Source: Triglochin maritima
Lineage: Eukaryota; Streptophyta; Magnoliopsida; Alismatales; Juncaginaceae
Length of the DNA: 64,000 nt
Assembly (NCBI GenBank): GCA_963682175.1
Contig: OY821784.1
Location: forward strand, 25,959,621 to 26,023,620
Direction: 5' to 3'
Part shown: positions 21,525 through 32,524 of the stretch, piece after piece
How the letters are laid out: every line of letters begins with the position of its first letter
How positions within the stretch are numbered: the first letter of the stretch is position 1
Notes under the pieces: model-generated
What the model saw: the letters and a program-made list of their open reading frames with translations, nothing else
The model's database searches: none
Told to the model about the DNA's origin: nothing
Made by a program: the position numbers and the translations under genes

Positions 21525-24500
21525 TCACTCATCATCGTCCGAATAATTGAACTTGATTGAGTGTGAGTCTAGATCTATCTGTCCGCCTCTGTAGCTTCCA
21601 CGCTTCTTCTTGGTCTTCTCATGCCTAAAGTTCCTGAAAGATGATAGAGGTCATGATTAAAAACTTAAAAGCAATCCTTGTTGAATTCCAAATCATATTC
21701 AAAATAGAAAACCCATATTCAAAATAGAAAATCATATTCACCTAGGTCCATGCCTAAGTTAACTTAAAGTCTACATATCATCTAAATCCCATATGATGGA
21801 TCAGATTCACTATAATAATCATTAGTAGTTAAGCATATAAAATTGGAATGGGAAGAAATTAGCATTTTAAGACAATGAAGAGGCATATCATATTGCTTGG
21901 ATATTCAATTCCTCCACACTCTTGGCTAGTTTGTATTCCTGACTCAACACTTTGCCTACAGAAGGAAAGAACTTGATGCTGGGAGATGTATGACAATTGA
22001 CGAGAATATGCAGTATAATCCTATTAGTAGACAATTGTGAAGAAATAAAAAAGATGAAACCAAGATACCAAATTCAAAAATTGGAAAGTGACTGGCATGA
22101 GCAAGGAATCACTGCAACTGTTGCTAGTTTTTTTTTATCGGGTTGCTAGACTTATTTAAAAACAACGAAGCAGTCCTGCAGCACTGGCAAGGATATGCAC
22201 AAATAAAAATATAAGAGCAACAGGGTGCAGACATTCATAGTGAGGAGAACAAAAGGAAAGGCAAGACTGATAATCTAAGTACAAAATTACTGATAAGGGA
22301 CATCAAATCCGATTCCTAGAATTCGATTGAGACAGGTTCCTAAGAAAGAAAACAGAGTGAATGTCGTTAGACATTAATGCCCTCAATGTTTAGGGAACGC
22401 CTAGGCGACCCTAGGCGATTGGACCTGCCCAAACACCTAGGCGATCGCCTAGGCATTTGTGTGATCGCCCAGAGTTGGGCGACCATTTTTTATTTTTTGT
22501 TTTTATTTTTTTGTTTTAATTATAAAATATCAGAAGAAAAAAATCATAAAAAATAAGGAAAAATACCCAAAAATTATAGAAACAAAGATTATATGTTTGG
22601 CCACAAAAAAAGAAAAATCTTAAATCACTAACTCACTAAGGTATTTATATGATTGGAAGAGATAAATGAGTATCTTAAATAAAAAAACGGAGGCTCAAGA
22701 TTTTATCTCACCAAATACCCCCCTATATATAACTTAATCTCCTCAAACCCTAACCTTAATTTCAAAACAAAAGGTGATGGCTACCCTCTCCCCTCCTAGC
22801 ACCACCTCCACCTTCTCCTCCTACTTTCCTAGCACCACCTCCACCTCAGGCGTTGTTGCTCCGGCGTCACCAGCGGCAGCAGCAACACCTCCGGCGTCGT
22901 TGCTCCGGCGAGGAAGGACTTTGTGCTGTCAACAAGACATGTCGCCTAGCCAACTTGGCAAATCGCCTGGTCGCCTAGGCGACAGCACAACCCGCACACA
23001 AGGTGTGCGGGTGGTCGCCTAGGCGACCGCCCACCTGAACGTTAAATGTCCTATGTGAAGTCAACAAAACATATGGAATCCAATGACTCTGGTATATCTA
23101 AGATGGTATAGTGCACATGAGAGACTTCAAGAATGAACATTGAAACATCTCAAGTACGTCAACGCTTACTGTTATAAACATCTCAGATATGTGTCACTAG
23201 AGAAGGAGATGGTATGTGATAGCAACAATAGCTATTCAGAGGACAATCAAAGAGACCTTAACAATTACAACTAAGAGATGCTCAGATAAAAACGTCTCAC
23301 AAAAATTACATCATATCATGACACGATACATAATATTAACAAAGAATGCAATAGATACTGAAAAATAAAATATGGAAGTACCTTCCTCTAACTTGCCCAA
23401 GAACTTCCTGGGCTTTCGCCCCATAACCAGTGTCTGCTCCTCCCTGTTAATCAACGAGGAACCAGAAATAAGAGAAAAGTGTAACATAAAAGTCCAACAT
23501 AGATCATTTATTTATGGGTTTTTTACTTGAGCACGCCTTCAAAAGATGCCAATAACTGATTTACACCTGTGTTTTCTATATTTACTTGAGTACGCCTTAT
23601 GTGTTGTGTTTTTACTTGAGTACGCATTCCCCGTCGATGGGACCCACTCAGTCAGACCTCTGTAACCCCCCGTAACACCCCGTCAGACTCTAGAATCCTA
23701 AGTAACTGATTTACACCTATATTTTCCATATTTACCTGACACGCCTTACGTGCTGTGTTTTTACTTGGGTACATCTTCCCCGTCAATCCTAAATTTTAAC
23801 ATTTGGAGAATGTGACTTGGTTTTAATTGAGGTTAATGTATTAAGTGAATGTATTGATTGAATGTGAATGTGGCTTGAGAAATGCACAAATCAATTTGAG
23901 AAATGCATATGTTTTTAAATCCTAAACAAATCGATCTGCGAAATGCATATGTTTTTAGGTGATGTATCAATATGAGAAATGCATGTAATGATCTAACATT
24001 TCCTATTTATGTTTTTAATTCCTAAACTTTAACATGAGAAATGCATAGATCTAAGCACAAATCAATTTGAGATGTAAGCATAAATCAATCCAATATCTAA
24101 ACACCATAGTCCTAGAAGCACAAATCAATCCTAAATCGCTACATGCACATCATTTAAAGATAAATCACACTCACATTCAATCAATACATTCACTTAATTC
24201 ATTAACCTCAATTAAAATCAAGTCACACTCACCAAATTTTAAAATTTAGGATTGACGGAAAAGGTGTACCCAAGTAAAAACACAACACGTAAGGCGTACT
24301 CAAGTAAATATGGAAAACCCAAGTGAAAATCAGTTACTTGGGGATTGTAGAGTCTGATGTGGGTGTTACGGGTAGGGGTGAGCTTCGGTCCAGGACCGGA
24401 CCGGACCGAAACCCGGATTTTCGGGCAGTCCGGACCGAAGACCGGACCGAATAGGTTCGGTCCGGTCCGGTCCGGGTCGGTCCAAAACCCGGATTGTCCC

Positions 24501-27500
24501 CTTAAATTTTCGGTCCGGTCCGGACCGAAGACCGAATTTCCAAAATTTTGTGGACCGAAGACCGGACCGAAAAAATTCGGTCCGGTTCGGTCCGGGTGCC
24601 CGGACCGGACCGAATTTTGCTCACCCCTAGTTACGGGGGGTTACGGAAGTCTGACGGAGTGAGTCCCGTTGACAGGGAAGACGTACCCAAGTAAAAACAC
24701 AGCACGTAAGGCATACTCAAGTAAATATGGAAAACACAGATGTAAATTAGTTATTGGCATCTTTTGAAGACGTACCCAAGTAATAAACCCATTTATATAT
24801 ACAAGACATAGGAGAGGAGAGGGGCAGGGAAAACCTTTGCCCAATAAGAATTATCCTGAAGCCTTTCGTTCACAAACTCTACCTCATCAATCTTTATCCT
24901 TTGGAATGGATTAATAGATTTAGACTGCAGAATAGCAAATGATTCAGGTCAGATTCAATAACGATTTTTGTTGGATAATTAATTGAAGACAACTGCAAAC
25001 AACAACAAAGTCTTTAACCCGAAACTAGTTGGGGTAGGCAACTGCGGAATGGATATTAAATGAAATTGTTTATGGCCAAATACTTGAAAAACAAGGGGGC
25101 GAAAATGATCTCTAGCTTGCCACTAAAGAAAAAACAATATTTCCAAACTTGAGATCTCTATGTAGCAGGACCAAACCAGGAAGAGAGAAAATTAACTAAA
25201 AAGCCTGAAGTGTGCCTTTAGCATCTCCTTCGACAAGTAGCCCTGTAGCCCACCTACTACAGATTGTGGAACGCCAAATCAAAACTTTTCTCAGCAGACA
25301 TGTCAGATTCTAATGTTTTTATATATTGGAAAAATCAGATTAACACAAACAGGCAAAAGGCATGTATGTTTGTGGACCTCAACTGCAGAATGTGGAAAAG
25401 CTTCAAATAGATACCAACCAGCCATACCTCTGCCGAGTGCCTATGTTCTTTCTTTGTGGTTTTCGATGAGCTAAGTGATTCCTTCCCATTAACTTCATCT
25501 TTATTACCACCGGTAATAGCCTTGGAAATGTGAATATTCTCCTTGTTTGGTGTTTTAGTGGTGAGACTATCCTGATTTTCATGAACAGCATCTTTATTTT
25601 TTACATCGGATACATCTCCATCTAATTGGCCATCAATTTTGGTTTCAGATGCAGTCTTGGGTTTTTTCTTCTTTTTGTCCTTCAATTTAGAGCAATCCTG
25701 ATTCTCTATGACAGCTTCAGAAACAGAGGAGTCAACTTTAGTCTCAGAAGACAAAGGTTTTTCTTCGACTGCAACCTGAAAACGAAAAAATCAACCTAAT
25801 CAGCACCCACATAAGAAATTTGCCAACTCAAGTTTTTTGTTTTCCATTTTTTTAGTTACATGATTTTTGAATTTAATTGTTCAGATACATCCGTTACTCA
25901 GGTGTTTACAAGTATCCCTTGCACAAATTAATGGTGTACCTGTTCGGTATTTTCACCTGTCGCATCAGAGACTAGCTTAGATTTCTTCCTTTTCTTGCTT
26001 TCAGATTTTTCATTAGAATTATGAATCTGATTTTCCTCATTTAGGTTCTCCTTTACTTGGTTAGCCTTTTCTGCTGGTACCTCAGCTTTCTTCTTTTTCT
26101 TGCTTTCGAATTTCACATGGGTATCACTAATCTGATTTCCCAAATTCAGGTTCTCAATTTCTTGGTTAACCCTTTTTGCTGGTATGTCTTCATTGTCTAC
26201 TTCACCGGATTCTGAAAGGTTCTTGTTTTTCCTCTTCTTTTGTTTGTTTTCGAGTTGTGACTTTTCAGTCTCCTCCTGCACTGCATTAGCTACATTTTTT
26301 TCATTATTCCCATCGTCATGCTTATTTAGTTTGGTTGATGTATCATCAATGCCATTTCTTTTCTTTCTTTTTTCCTGAGGAACTGAATCATCACAAGCTT
26401 GACGTTCAATCGTACCTTGACCCCTGCTCACATCTGCAGTTCAATTAAAAACCATCAGAATGAGCACTTACACAGTCCACAAATTAACAGATTTTAATTG
26501 AAAGATATAAAAACAAAATTTCAAACATACCTTTTTCTTCTTGACGATCATTACTCACTTGATCGGGATCTTCGCTGGTGACGTAAATCAACTCAAAGTA
26601 TAAGAAATACTACAAAATTTGAAGAACCTCAACTGACCTTAAAATATAACAGCAACAAGCTAAATTTTGTACAATACTAATTTGTAGTTAAGAGATATGT
26701 TTTGCAACATTCTGGTCATACAGATTTTGACATCTGAACAGATATAAGCACAATGAATGTCTTTAGACAATAATCTACTTTTTGGATAACCTTGCGAAAG
26801 AAAAACTGATTAGATCATGTCAAAAAGGTATCCTACATACTAAGGTTTACAACAAGTACTTGGGTTTGAAAGTCTTATCCGTAAAAATGATTTTGATACT
26901 GCAACTAAAAGCAATGAAAAAGTCATCCCTAAGTTGATTACTGCAACAAATGACAAAATTATACTTCAAAAAAACCATGTAAAATGTGTACAAGTAAGAA
27001 AAGAACCTTCCTAAAGAAACATATGCTCTAGTTACAATGTAGGACGGCTAGAACAATAACATTAATAGTGCAACATGTGTCGACTTATAAGTTATAACCG
27101 AATAGGCACAGATGTTTGAAACAGACTCATATGCCTTTGTCGTATCACGGTGGAACAAGGGGTCAAACAGTCAGACATGTGGGGAGTACACCAAATGGTA
27201 AGTCCATGGCAACTTTTGCACTTCACAAGCCTGGACAATCCTTGAACACCCCATAAATATATGAGGGGTACACCATTAAGCATGTATGGAGCAGCTCAAG
27301 ACTTAGTTAATTGACAAGTTTGGGCCCGGTTTGGATGACGAACATGATACACATATGCAATAAAAGGTGGAAAAGACTGATAATTTTTTCGCTTTACAGA
27401 GCCTTTTCAATAAAAATGTTAACCAATCTAAGTGTACATTGCTATGTGATTTAAAGTTGAGTATCTCAGTGAATGATTAAAACCATTGACCTCCTTACAC

Positions 27501-28995
27501 ATTCCTTTTCTCTAATACAACAGAGAAGCCACCATCAATGTAATACTGCTTCCCAATTTCACATTGGAATATGTTTTATATCCATATATATGCAATTATG
27601 TAACACTTGGTAACCATTAAAATTTAGATATGATATTTTGCCTCTTCGAAAAAGAACGTATTCATGTGATATTCCTGCCCCTGTGACAATACTTTCATGC
27701 CTATGACATATTGTGCCACTGTTTTGTTTTCTGTGCAACACGTGACTAAAACTTGTTAATGAATTAAACAAGAACATCGCATCAAATGTGGATAAATTTA
27801 AGAAAACCAATATATATTACCTTGAAGCCAAGAATTTAAGAAACACATCATCCAAATCTACGGAGTGGCCCTTTACACCATTTAACTGTTTAAAATATTA
27901 AAATATGAGATATGTGGCAACTAAACCAAAGAATCAACAAATCAGATATGGAAGACAATGTAGAACAATAACTTAGCACGCTGGCCTAAAAGAAGATAAA
28001 CATTAAAACAAGTCACTCAAATCATAAAAAGGCTAAGGAATGAAGCAGATGTTATGGACAAAAATTCCAACTCACAATTGAGTTGTCTCCTATTTCAATT
28101 ACCCCTACTTTCAAACTTTTAAACTATAGTTTAGCAAACTGACCTGATAGAAAATAAACTTTAAAAAGACCCATCCAAATTTGTACAAAGGCTAAGGAAT
28201 GAAGAAGCAGAATATTATAGACAAAGATTTCAACACAGATTGTGTCTTTCCTATTCTGACCACCTCTATACACTACAATATCAAATGCAAAACCCTTTTC
28301 TAACCTTTTGTGGCAGCATTTATACTTGTAAATGGCTAAGTGTTCAAACCTAATACCAATGTTGCCATTTTCTTTACAGAGAAAAACATATTATCCACAT
28401 TAAAAACTAGAATATCCAAAAAGAACTTTCACATCATCAATCCAACCTAAACCCATGAAAATTTCTGGTACCATACCAAATGCTTCCATAGTCCACAACG
28501 CACACGACACATCTACAATTTCAATGTTGACATAAACATTATTACCCAATGTAAGAGGGTTCAAACGTACGCAACCATACCCTTCATAATCAGAAATGAT
28601 GTTCTTAACGGACACATTGAGTCGGTTCACAATCAATCATATGTCATTACACAATAAGAAATACATACCGAAAAGTTAGGAGTGTAACTTTTAAATTCCC
28701 AACCCACCAATCCTCTAATCATATGCGACCAAACCTTTCCTCAGAACACAGTGTCACTCCAAACTTCGCAGAATTTGCCAAAGACTCAAAAGTTTCGACG
28801 TGAAGATTCAAAAGAAAGTACCTCAAGCTGGGATTCTGATAGAAATGCAGTGAAGGTCCGGGAGAACCCATTCTTCTGGAGGAACGCGGCGACGGATAGT
28901 AGAGTTAGAGCCTTGACGTTGTTCTTCTTTGGGTTCGAGGACGATCTCTTCTTTTTCTCCCTCTTCCCGCCGCCGATCGCGTCGATCTCCGCCAT
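21525..28995 (-). CDS. Nopp140/SRP40-like nucleolar phosphoprotein (LisH + SRP40 C-terminal domain), 8 exons, 461 aa
   Basis: Coding exons (minus): 28995-28822, 27885-27821, 26574-26531, 26433-25940, 25775-25428, 24924-24835, 23443-23382, 21633-21525. Every junction has GT...AG and the phases join to 1386 nt, ending SDDDE-stop. Residues about 30-80 form a LisH motif (LLSVAAFLQKNGFSRTF) shared across exons 1-2. Residues about 95-375 are a Lys/Glu/Ser-rich acidic-basic tract with repeated SKKKKK and SKKRKKS blocks, probable nuclear/nucleolar signals and CK2-type sites. Residues 376-461 are the conserved SRP40 C-terminal domain (NPFQRIKIDEVEF, DNSYWAK, YGAKAQEVLGQVRG, FRHEKTKKKRGSYRGG). Proteins of this family act in nucleoli and Cajal bodies, chaperoning snoRNP and Pol I factors. 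Nothing indicates inactivation. Introns 6 and 7 carry transposons. UTR ends were not resolved. Confidence 0.92.
22384..23045 (+). mobile_element. hAT-like transposon remnant in intron 7, rich in CGCCTAGGCG palindromes
   Basis: Both ends carry clustered CGCCTAGGCG palindromes (22398-22460 and 22955-23030) in inverted arrangement, a style known for some plant hAT elements. The flanks AATGTTTA and AACGTTAA resemble an imperfect 8-bp duplication. Inside, after a 5'-UTR-like stretch, an ATG at 22777 opens an 80-codon Ser/Thr/Pro/Ala-rich sequence. This may be the N-terminus of a lost transposase or a captured host exon. The exact termini are uncertain. Confidence 0.5.
23515..24791. mobile_element. 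Long foldback (inverted-repeat) element in intron 6
   Basis: The left end (TGGGTTTTTTACTTGAGCACG) and the reverse complement of the right end (TGGGTTTATTACTTGGGTACG) match. The similarity continues inward through blocks such as TTCAAAAGATGCCAATAACT and the gaatgtattgattgaatgtg stretch, almost to the middle near 24000. Each arm is about 0.5 kb once the nested 257-bp MITE is removed from the right arm. The arms themselves contain internal repeats of TTTACTTGAGTACGCCTTA. TTTA flanks both ends. I see no ORF. The class is uncertain; it is Mutator-like or foldback type. Confidence 0.75.
24365..24637. mobile_element. Nested hAT-type MITE (257 bp) with 8-bp TSD GTTACGGG
   Basis: The terminal inverted repeats TAGGGGTGAGC (24373-24383) and GCTCACCCCTA (24619-24629) are perfect. 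They are flanked by GTTACGGG at 24365-24372 and 24630-24637. The 8-bp duplication and the TAGGGGTG terminus are hAT hallmarks. The interior consists almost wholly of GGTCCGGTCCGG / CCGGACCGAAGACCGG motifs, so it can fold in many registers. It has no coding capacity. Confidence 0.9.
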
Positions 28996-29069
28996 GGGTT
29001 GGTAGCGGGACGGAGATTAGGGTTTTGGGTCTATAGGTGGGGACGAAAATTTGGGTTTATAGCGACTTA
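28996..29069. promoter_or_regulatory. Probable 5' UTR/proximal promoter of the Nopp140-like gene
   Basis: This short interval separates the ATG at 28995 from the PIF-like terminus at 29070. I do not see a clear TATA box on the minus strand. The gene's upstream region therefore borders directly on transposon-derived sequence. Confidence 0.35.
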
Positions 29070-29450
29070 GAGCATATTTAACAAATTTAACAATTTGGGT
29101 ACCCCCGGACGCCCTGCATTCTCTCTCTACCACGTCAGCTTCTCTCTCTGCCACGTCAGCTCACCCAATCCACCCAAAAAATCCCATTATCCATGCCCAG
29201 GCTACCCCCACTCACCCTACACTCTCTTTCGTCCACATCATTTCTTAATTAAACAAATTTAATTCTCACACAACATTTAACAAAATACATTATATATAAA
29301 TATAATTCTAATTACATTATAATTCTAATTCGCGATATACTTATTATTACTATTAATTAATTAACAATATTAATCACTATTAAACACAAAATTTTGAATA
29401 TTTGAAATTTGAATATTTGAATTTCGAAACGTGCGTGACTGCACAGTATA

Positions 29451-29605
29451 CGCGTGATTGCACAGTCTACGCGTGAATCAAAAGTAGTCCGCGTGAATCT
29501 ACAGTATACGCGTGAAAGAAAAGTAGTCCGCGTGAATGTACAGTATACGCGTGAAAGAAAAGTAATCCGCGTGATTGCACAGTGTCTAATTTTTTCTCTA
29601 TATAT
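29451..29605 (+). promoter_or_regulatory. Seven CGCG boxes at 19/20-bp spacing upstream of a TATA box
   Basis: CGCGTGA begins at 29451, 29470, 29490, 29509, 29529, 29548 and 29568, giving strictly alternating spacings of 19 and 20 bp. A TATA stretch (29599-29605) and the ATG at 29687 follow. The ACGCGT/CCGCGT cores fit the CGCG box bound by CAMTA calmodulin-binding factors (family knowledge). Binding here is inference. Confidence 0.6.
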
Positions 29606-29686
29606 ACCCTACACAAAAATCAACTTACACCCCATATCTCTTCCACAAAACTCAAAACTCAACTTACATCCCATATCTCTCCCACA

Positions 29687-30944
29687 ATGTCTTCTCCGGA
29701 GTACAATCGTTCCCCCCTCCTCCACAATCAAATCCGCATCCACGCTATCCACAACCATATCCCTCACGTCCATTTTACCAACAACCATTCCAACAACCCG
29801 ACTTCTCCCAGTACGCACCACCATTCCCACCACCTGACCAAAACTCGCCATTCCCACAATTCTCCCACTACGCATCCCCAGATCAAAACTTACCATTCCC
29901 ACAATACTCTCAATATGCACCATCATTCCCTTATAATCAACCGCAGTTCCAGATGTTTGGCCGACCCTTGTCTCAAAAAAGCCGCGAGAGTATGGCGGAC
30001 ACTGAAGATGAGGGTAACGACGACGATGAGTCCCCACCACGACACACCCTCACACCACCATCCTCACCTCCACAGCGTCGTCACCGCAAGCAAGTCCAAA
30101 CTGTCAAAGCCAATCCGAAGTTGTGGACCACAGCTGAGGACGAGAGACTTGTCTCTGCATATATGGAAGTCAGTTGCGATGCGGTGACAGGGACAAACCA
30201 GAAGTCTACTTCATTGTGGGCTAGAGTGAAACGTGTGTACGACATCTCCGTGGAAGACACTGGCCTACCCGAAAGGAACGCAGAGTCCTTAAAAGGACGG
30301 TGGAGGAGAATATACCTGCTGTGAACAAGTGGGTCGGGTGCTTTGATCAGGCATTCCGACGGAAAAGGAGCGGCCAGAATGACGACGATGTTGTCCGACA
30401 AGCGCACGTGACCTACGAGCGAACTCATGGGCCTAGTAAATTTCTTTATTTTGATGCTTGGGTTATGTTGCGTAGGTACCCAAAATGGGAGAGTGTGATC
30501 TCCGGAGCTAATGCCGTGCGTGTTGACTGGGAGTCCCCGGAGTTGCACGACGAAAATAGTCCCCAGTCAGGAAGCCTTGGGAAAAGAAAGAGCACGGACG
30601 GCTCGAGGACGCAATCACCCTCGGATACAGAAGAGCTGATGCCGGAGTCGTCTACACGCCCAGAAGGTGTGAAGAAGGCTAAGAAAAAGGCTAAGAGTGC
30701 ATTACGCCCCGAAAGAGACACCGATGTTAGAGAACTTGCACAACAGATGCGATACACCGCCCAAGTCAGAGAAGATGGTTTCTCCAAGCAAGAGGAGTTA
30801 GCGGAAAAGAATTTCCAGAGGCATTTAATAAAAAATAAGTTGGACATGCTTCACTCTCTGATGAGGAAGGACAACCCGACGGAGAATGATCAAAAAGTAA
30901 TCGATAAACTTCTCTCCTGGGCAGAAGAGAATGGGTACGTGTAA
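29687..30944 (+). pseudogene. Myb/SANT-like protein with NAM-associated C-terminal domain (PIF/Harbinger ORF1 type), two frameshifts
   Basis: ATG at 29687 opens MSSPEYNRS. The Pro/Gln/Phe-rich continuation (PDFSQYAPPF, PFPQYSQYAPSF) lies one frame over, after the C-run near 29710. The SANT/trihelix-like domain (WTTAEDERLVSAYMEVS, QKSTSLWARVKRVYD, SLKGRWRRI) ends at a stop near 30322. The protein continues in a third frame from about 30300 (VNKWVGCFDQAFRRKRSG, FDAWVMLRRYPKW). A basic segment and a coiled-coil C-terminus (LRPERDTDVRELAQQMRY, HLIKNKLDMLHSL) follow, to the TAA at 30942. In PIF/Harbinger transposons such proteins assist the transposase in DNA binding and nuclear import. A domesticated host gene is also possible. 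Either frameshift could be an assembly error, notably the one at the C-run. Confidence 0.65.
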
Positions 30945-31015
30945 TTTGTTGTAGTCCGTATTTCGTATGGTTTGTATTTCCCTTAGTTTGTATTTCGGGT
31001 TGCCAAGAGATTTAT

Positions 31016-31020
31016 ATAGC
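31016..31020. repeat. Target site duplication ATAGC (left copy)
   Basis: ATAGC precedes the LTR tip at 31021 and recurs at 42317-42321. Confidence 0.93.
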
Positions 31021-31483
31021 TAATTGACATCATTTCATGCTTATATTTGTACCTTATATCCATTATCTTACACCTAAGCAATGCTACGTGACGAGTTTTA
31101 TGTTTAGTTTTCAGAAATAAAGAGCTTTGAAGAGAAGAGCCATGAAAGGACCCAAAAGCAGGAAAAAGGACCTAATTGGGAGACCTGGGGACCAAGATGC
31201 AAGGGAGAAGGACCTGATCGTAAGACAGAAGGACCTAAGAGCAAAACAGGAAACTCCACACCATCATGAGGAGTATTTTGTCAATTCGATTCGGGTCGGA
31301 GCTCCACTAAACAAGTTAGATGCATCCAAGACCAAGAAACACACCAAGGAAAGCCCACCAAAAGACCCAGACGGATCTGGGCTTTATAGGCCGCCAATTG
31401 GCGGTCTGGATCATGCAAGATCCGCCCCAACTTCTCCTGGACTTGTATTAGTGTTCGTTTAGGCTATTTTTGGTATTGGTTTA

Positions 31484-31534
31484 GTCCCACATCGGGGGAT
31501 TGTCCCGGATTAGCTTTTTTCATGCTTATAAATA
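31484..31534 (+). promoter_or_regulatory. LTR core promoter: USE-like box plus TATA
   Basis: GTCCCACATCG (31484-31494), 32 bp, then TATAAATA (31527-31534). The box matches the plant U-snRNA upstream sequence element exactly. The spacing is the same in six LTRs and one LTR fragment of this window. Confidence 0.7.
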
Positions 31535-32510
31535 GAACTCTTCACCTCCCTTTGTATGTATCTCTCTCTTTGGTGGCCATCTTCCCTACTAAGAGTGAAG
31601 CCTTGAAGAAAAACTCTAGTGGAGGAAGAGCTACTTGTAATTGAGTGAGTTAATAATAGAAGTTTTCTTTTAATGGTGTTGTTTCTCTCTTAGTTTAATT
31701 TCCTTTCATATGCATGCTTGTTTGTTTGTTTAGTTTTATGCTTCTTTAATGTTTCTTGCTTGAGTAGTATAAATTTCATTTCAGTATTATGCTTTCCTTT
31801 GCTAATTTAGTTAGTGTAATGAGTAGTGAGTAGTTTCATCCCCATTTGGGGGGTGGAGAAATATGTGATATAATCATGTAGTGTATTAAGTGTGTGTTAT
31901 TTTTATCCCTTGAGCTTTATATGATTTCCATAACCATCTAATGGGTTTTCACTCTTATCTTTGATATGCTAATGCTCTTGAATGAAGCTTAGCTTATGCT
32001 TTGATTAGTGGACCTATTTTATGGGGAATGATAAGGTCAGGATATGGATGAAGTTAATATTGGAAACACAATTTGTAGTGTATGTGCTCTTGTTGCCTTT
32101 ACCTTAGCTAATGTCTTGTATGTTTTAATGATGTAGTGAAATCTTAATTCATGTGGAGGCATAGTAGGGTATAGTCTTTATACTTGAGTTCATGTAGCTT
32201 CATTCCAATTATTGCCTTGTATGTTTTAATGATGTAGTCTTATCTTAATTCATGTAGAGGCAAAGTTGGATGTAGTTTTATGATTTCATACAATACATGT
32301 TGTGATGAGCTTAATAAACACACACACACTCTTTTATGTGCACATTATTTCTCTACCCCCTTTGGGGTTTAGTTTTATAGTTTCTTCTCAATTTCATTTC
32401 AGCTTTGTAGTGTAGTTTAGTGTAACCAACCTTTCTTCCCTTTCTTTACCTCTCGCCTTTGCACAAACCAAGTGTCGACACACCTCCCAGTGGACGACCC
32501 GTATTTGCCA

Positions 32511-32524
32511 CCGCTTCAACGCGG
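32511..32524 (+). promoter_or_regulatory. Predicted hairpin in the conserved LTR 3' block
   Basis: CCGC (32511-32514) can pair with GCGG (32521-32524) across a six-base loop. In the divergent LTR at 61935 the same columns read CGTC and GACG, so pairing is kept by changes on both sides. The surrounding ~60 bp are conserved in all gypsy LTRs here. Confidence 0.5.

Larger units (their letters stand above)
29070..31020 (+). mobile_element. PIF/Harbinger-like element, left part with ORF1
   Basis: TTA at 29067-29069 followed by GAGCATATTTAAC resembles the trinucleotide target and terminus of PIF/Harbinger transposons. A tandem pair of CTCTCTCT(A/G)CCACGTCAGCT lies at about 29122-29162. The segment contains a Myb/SANT ORF of the ORF1 type and is cut at 31020 by the Athila insertion. 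I find no DDE transposase before or after that point, so the copy is partial or ORF1-only. The right terminus was not found. Confidence 0.5.

Noticed and set aside
24357..24662. 101-codon ORF with repeated GPNRFGPVRSG peptides
   Set aside because: It is the translated GGTCCGG array of the hAT MITE, with start and stop outside the element.
28400..28636. 78-codon ORF in intron 1 of the Nopp140-like gene
   Set aside because: No homology recognised, and the exon chain with conserved phases bypasses it.
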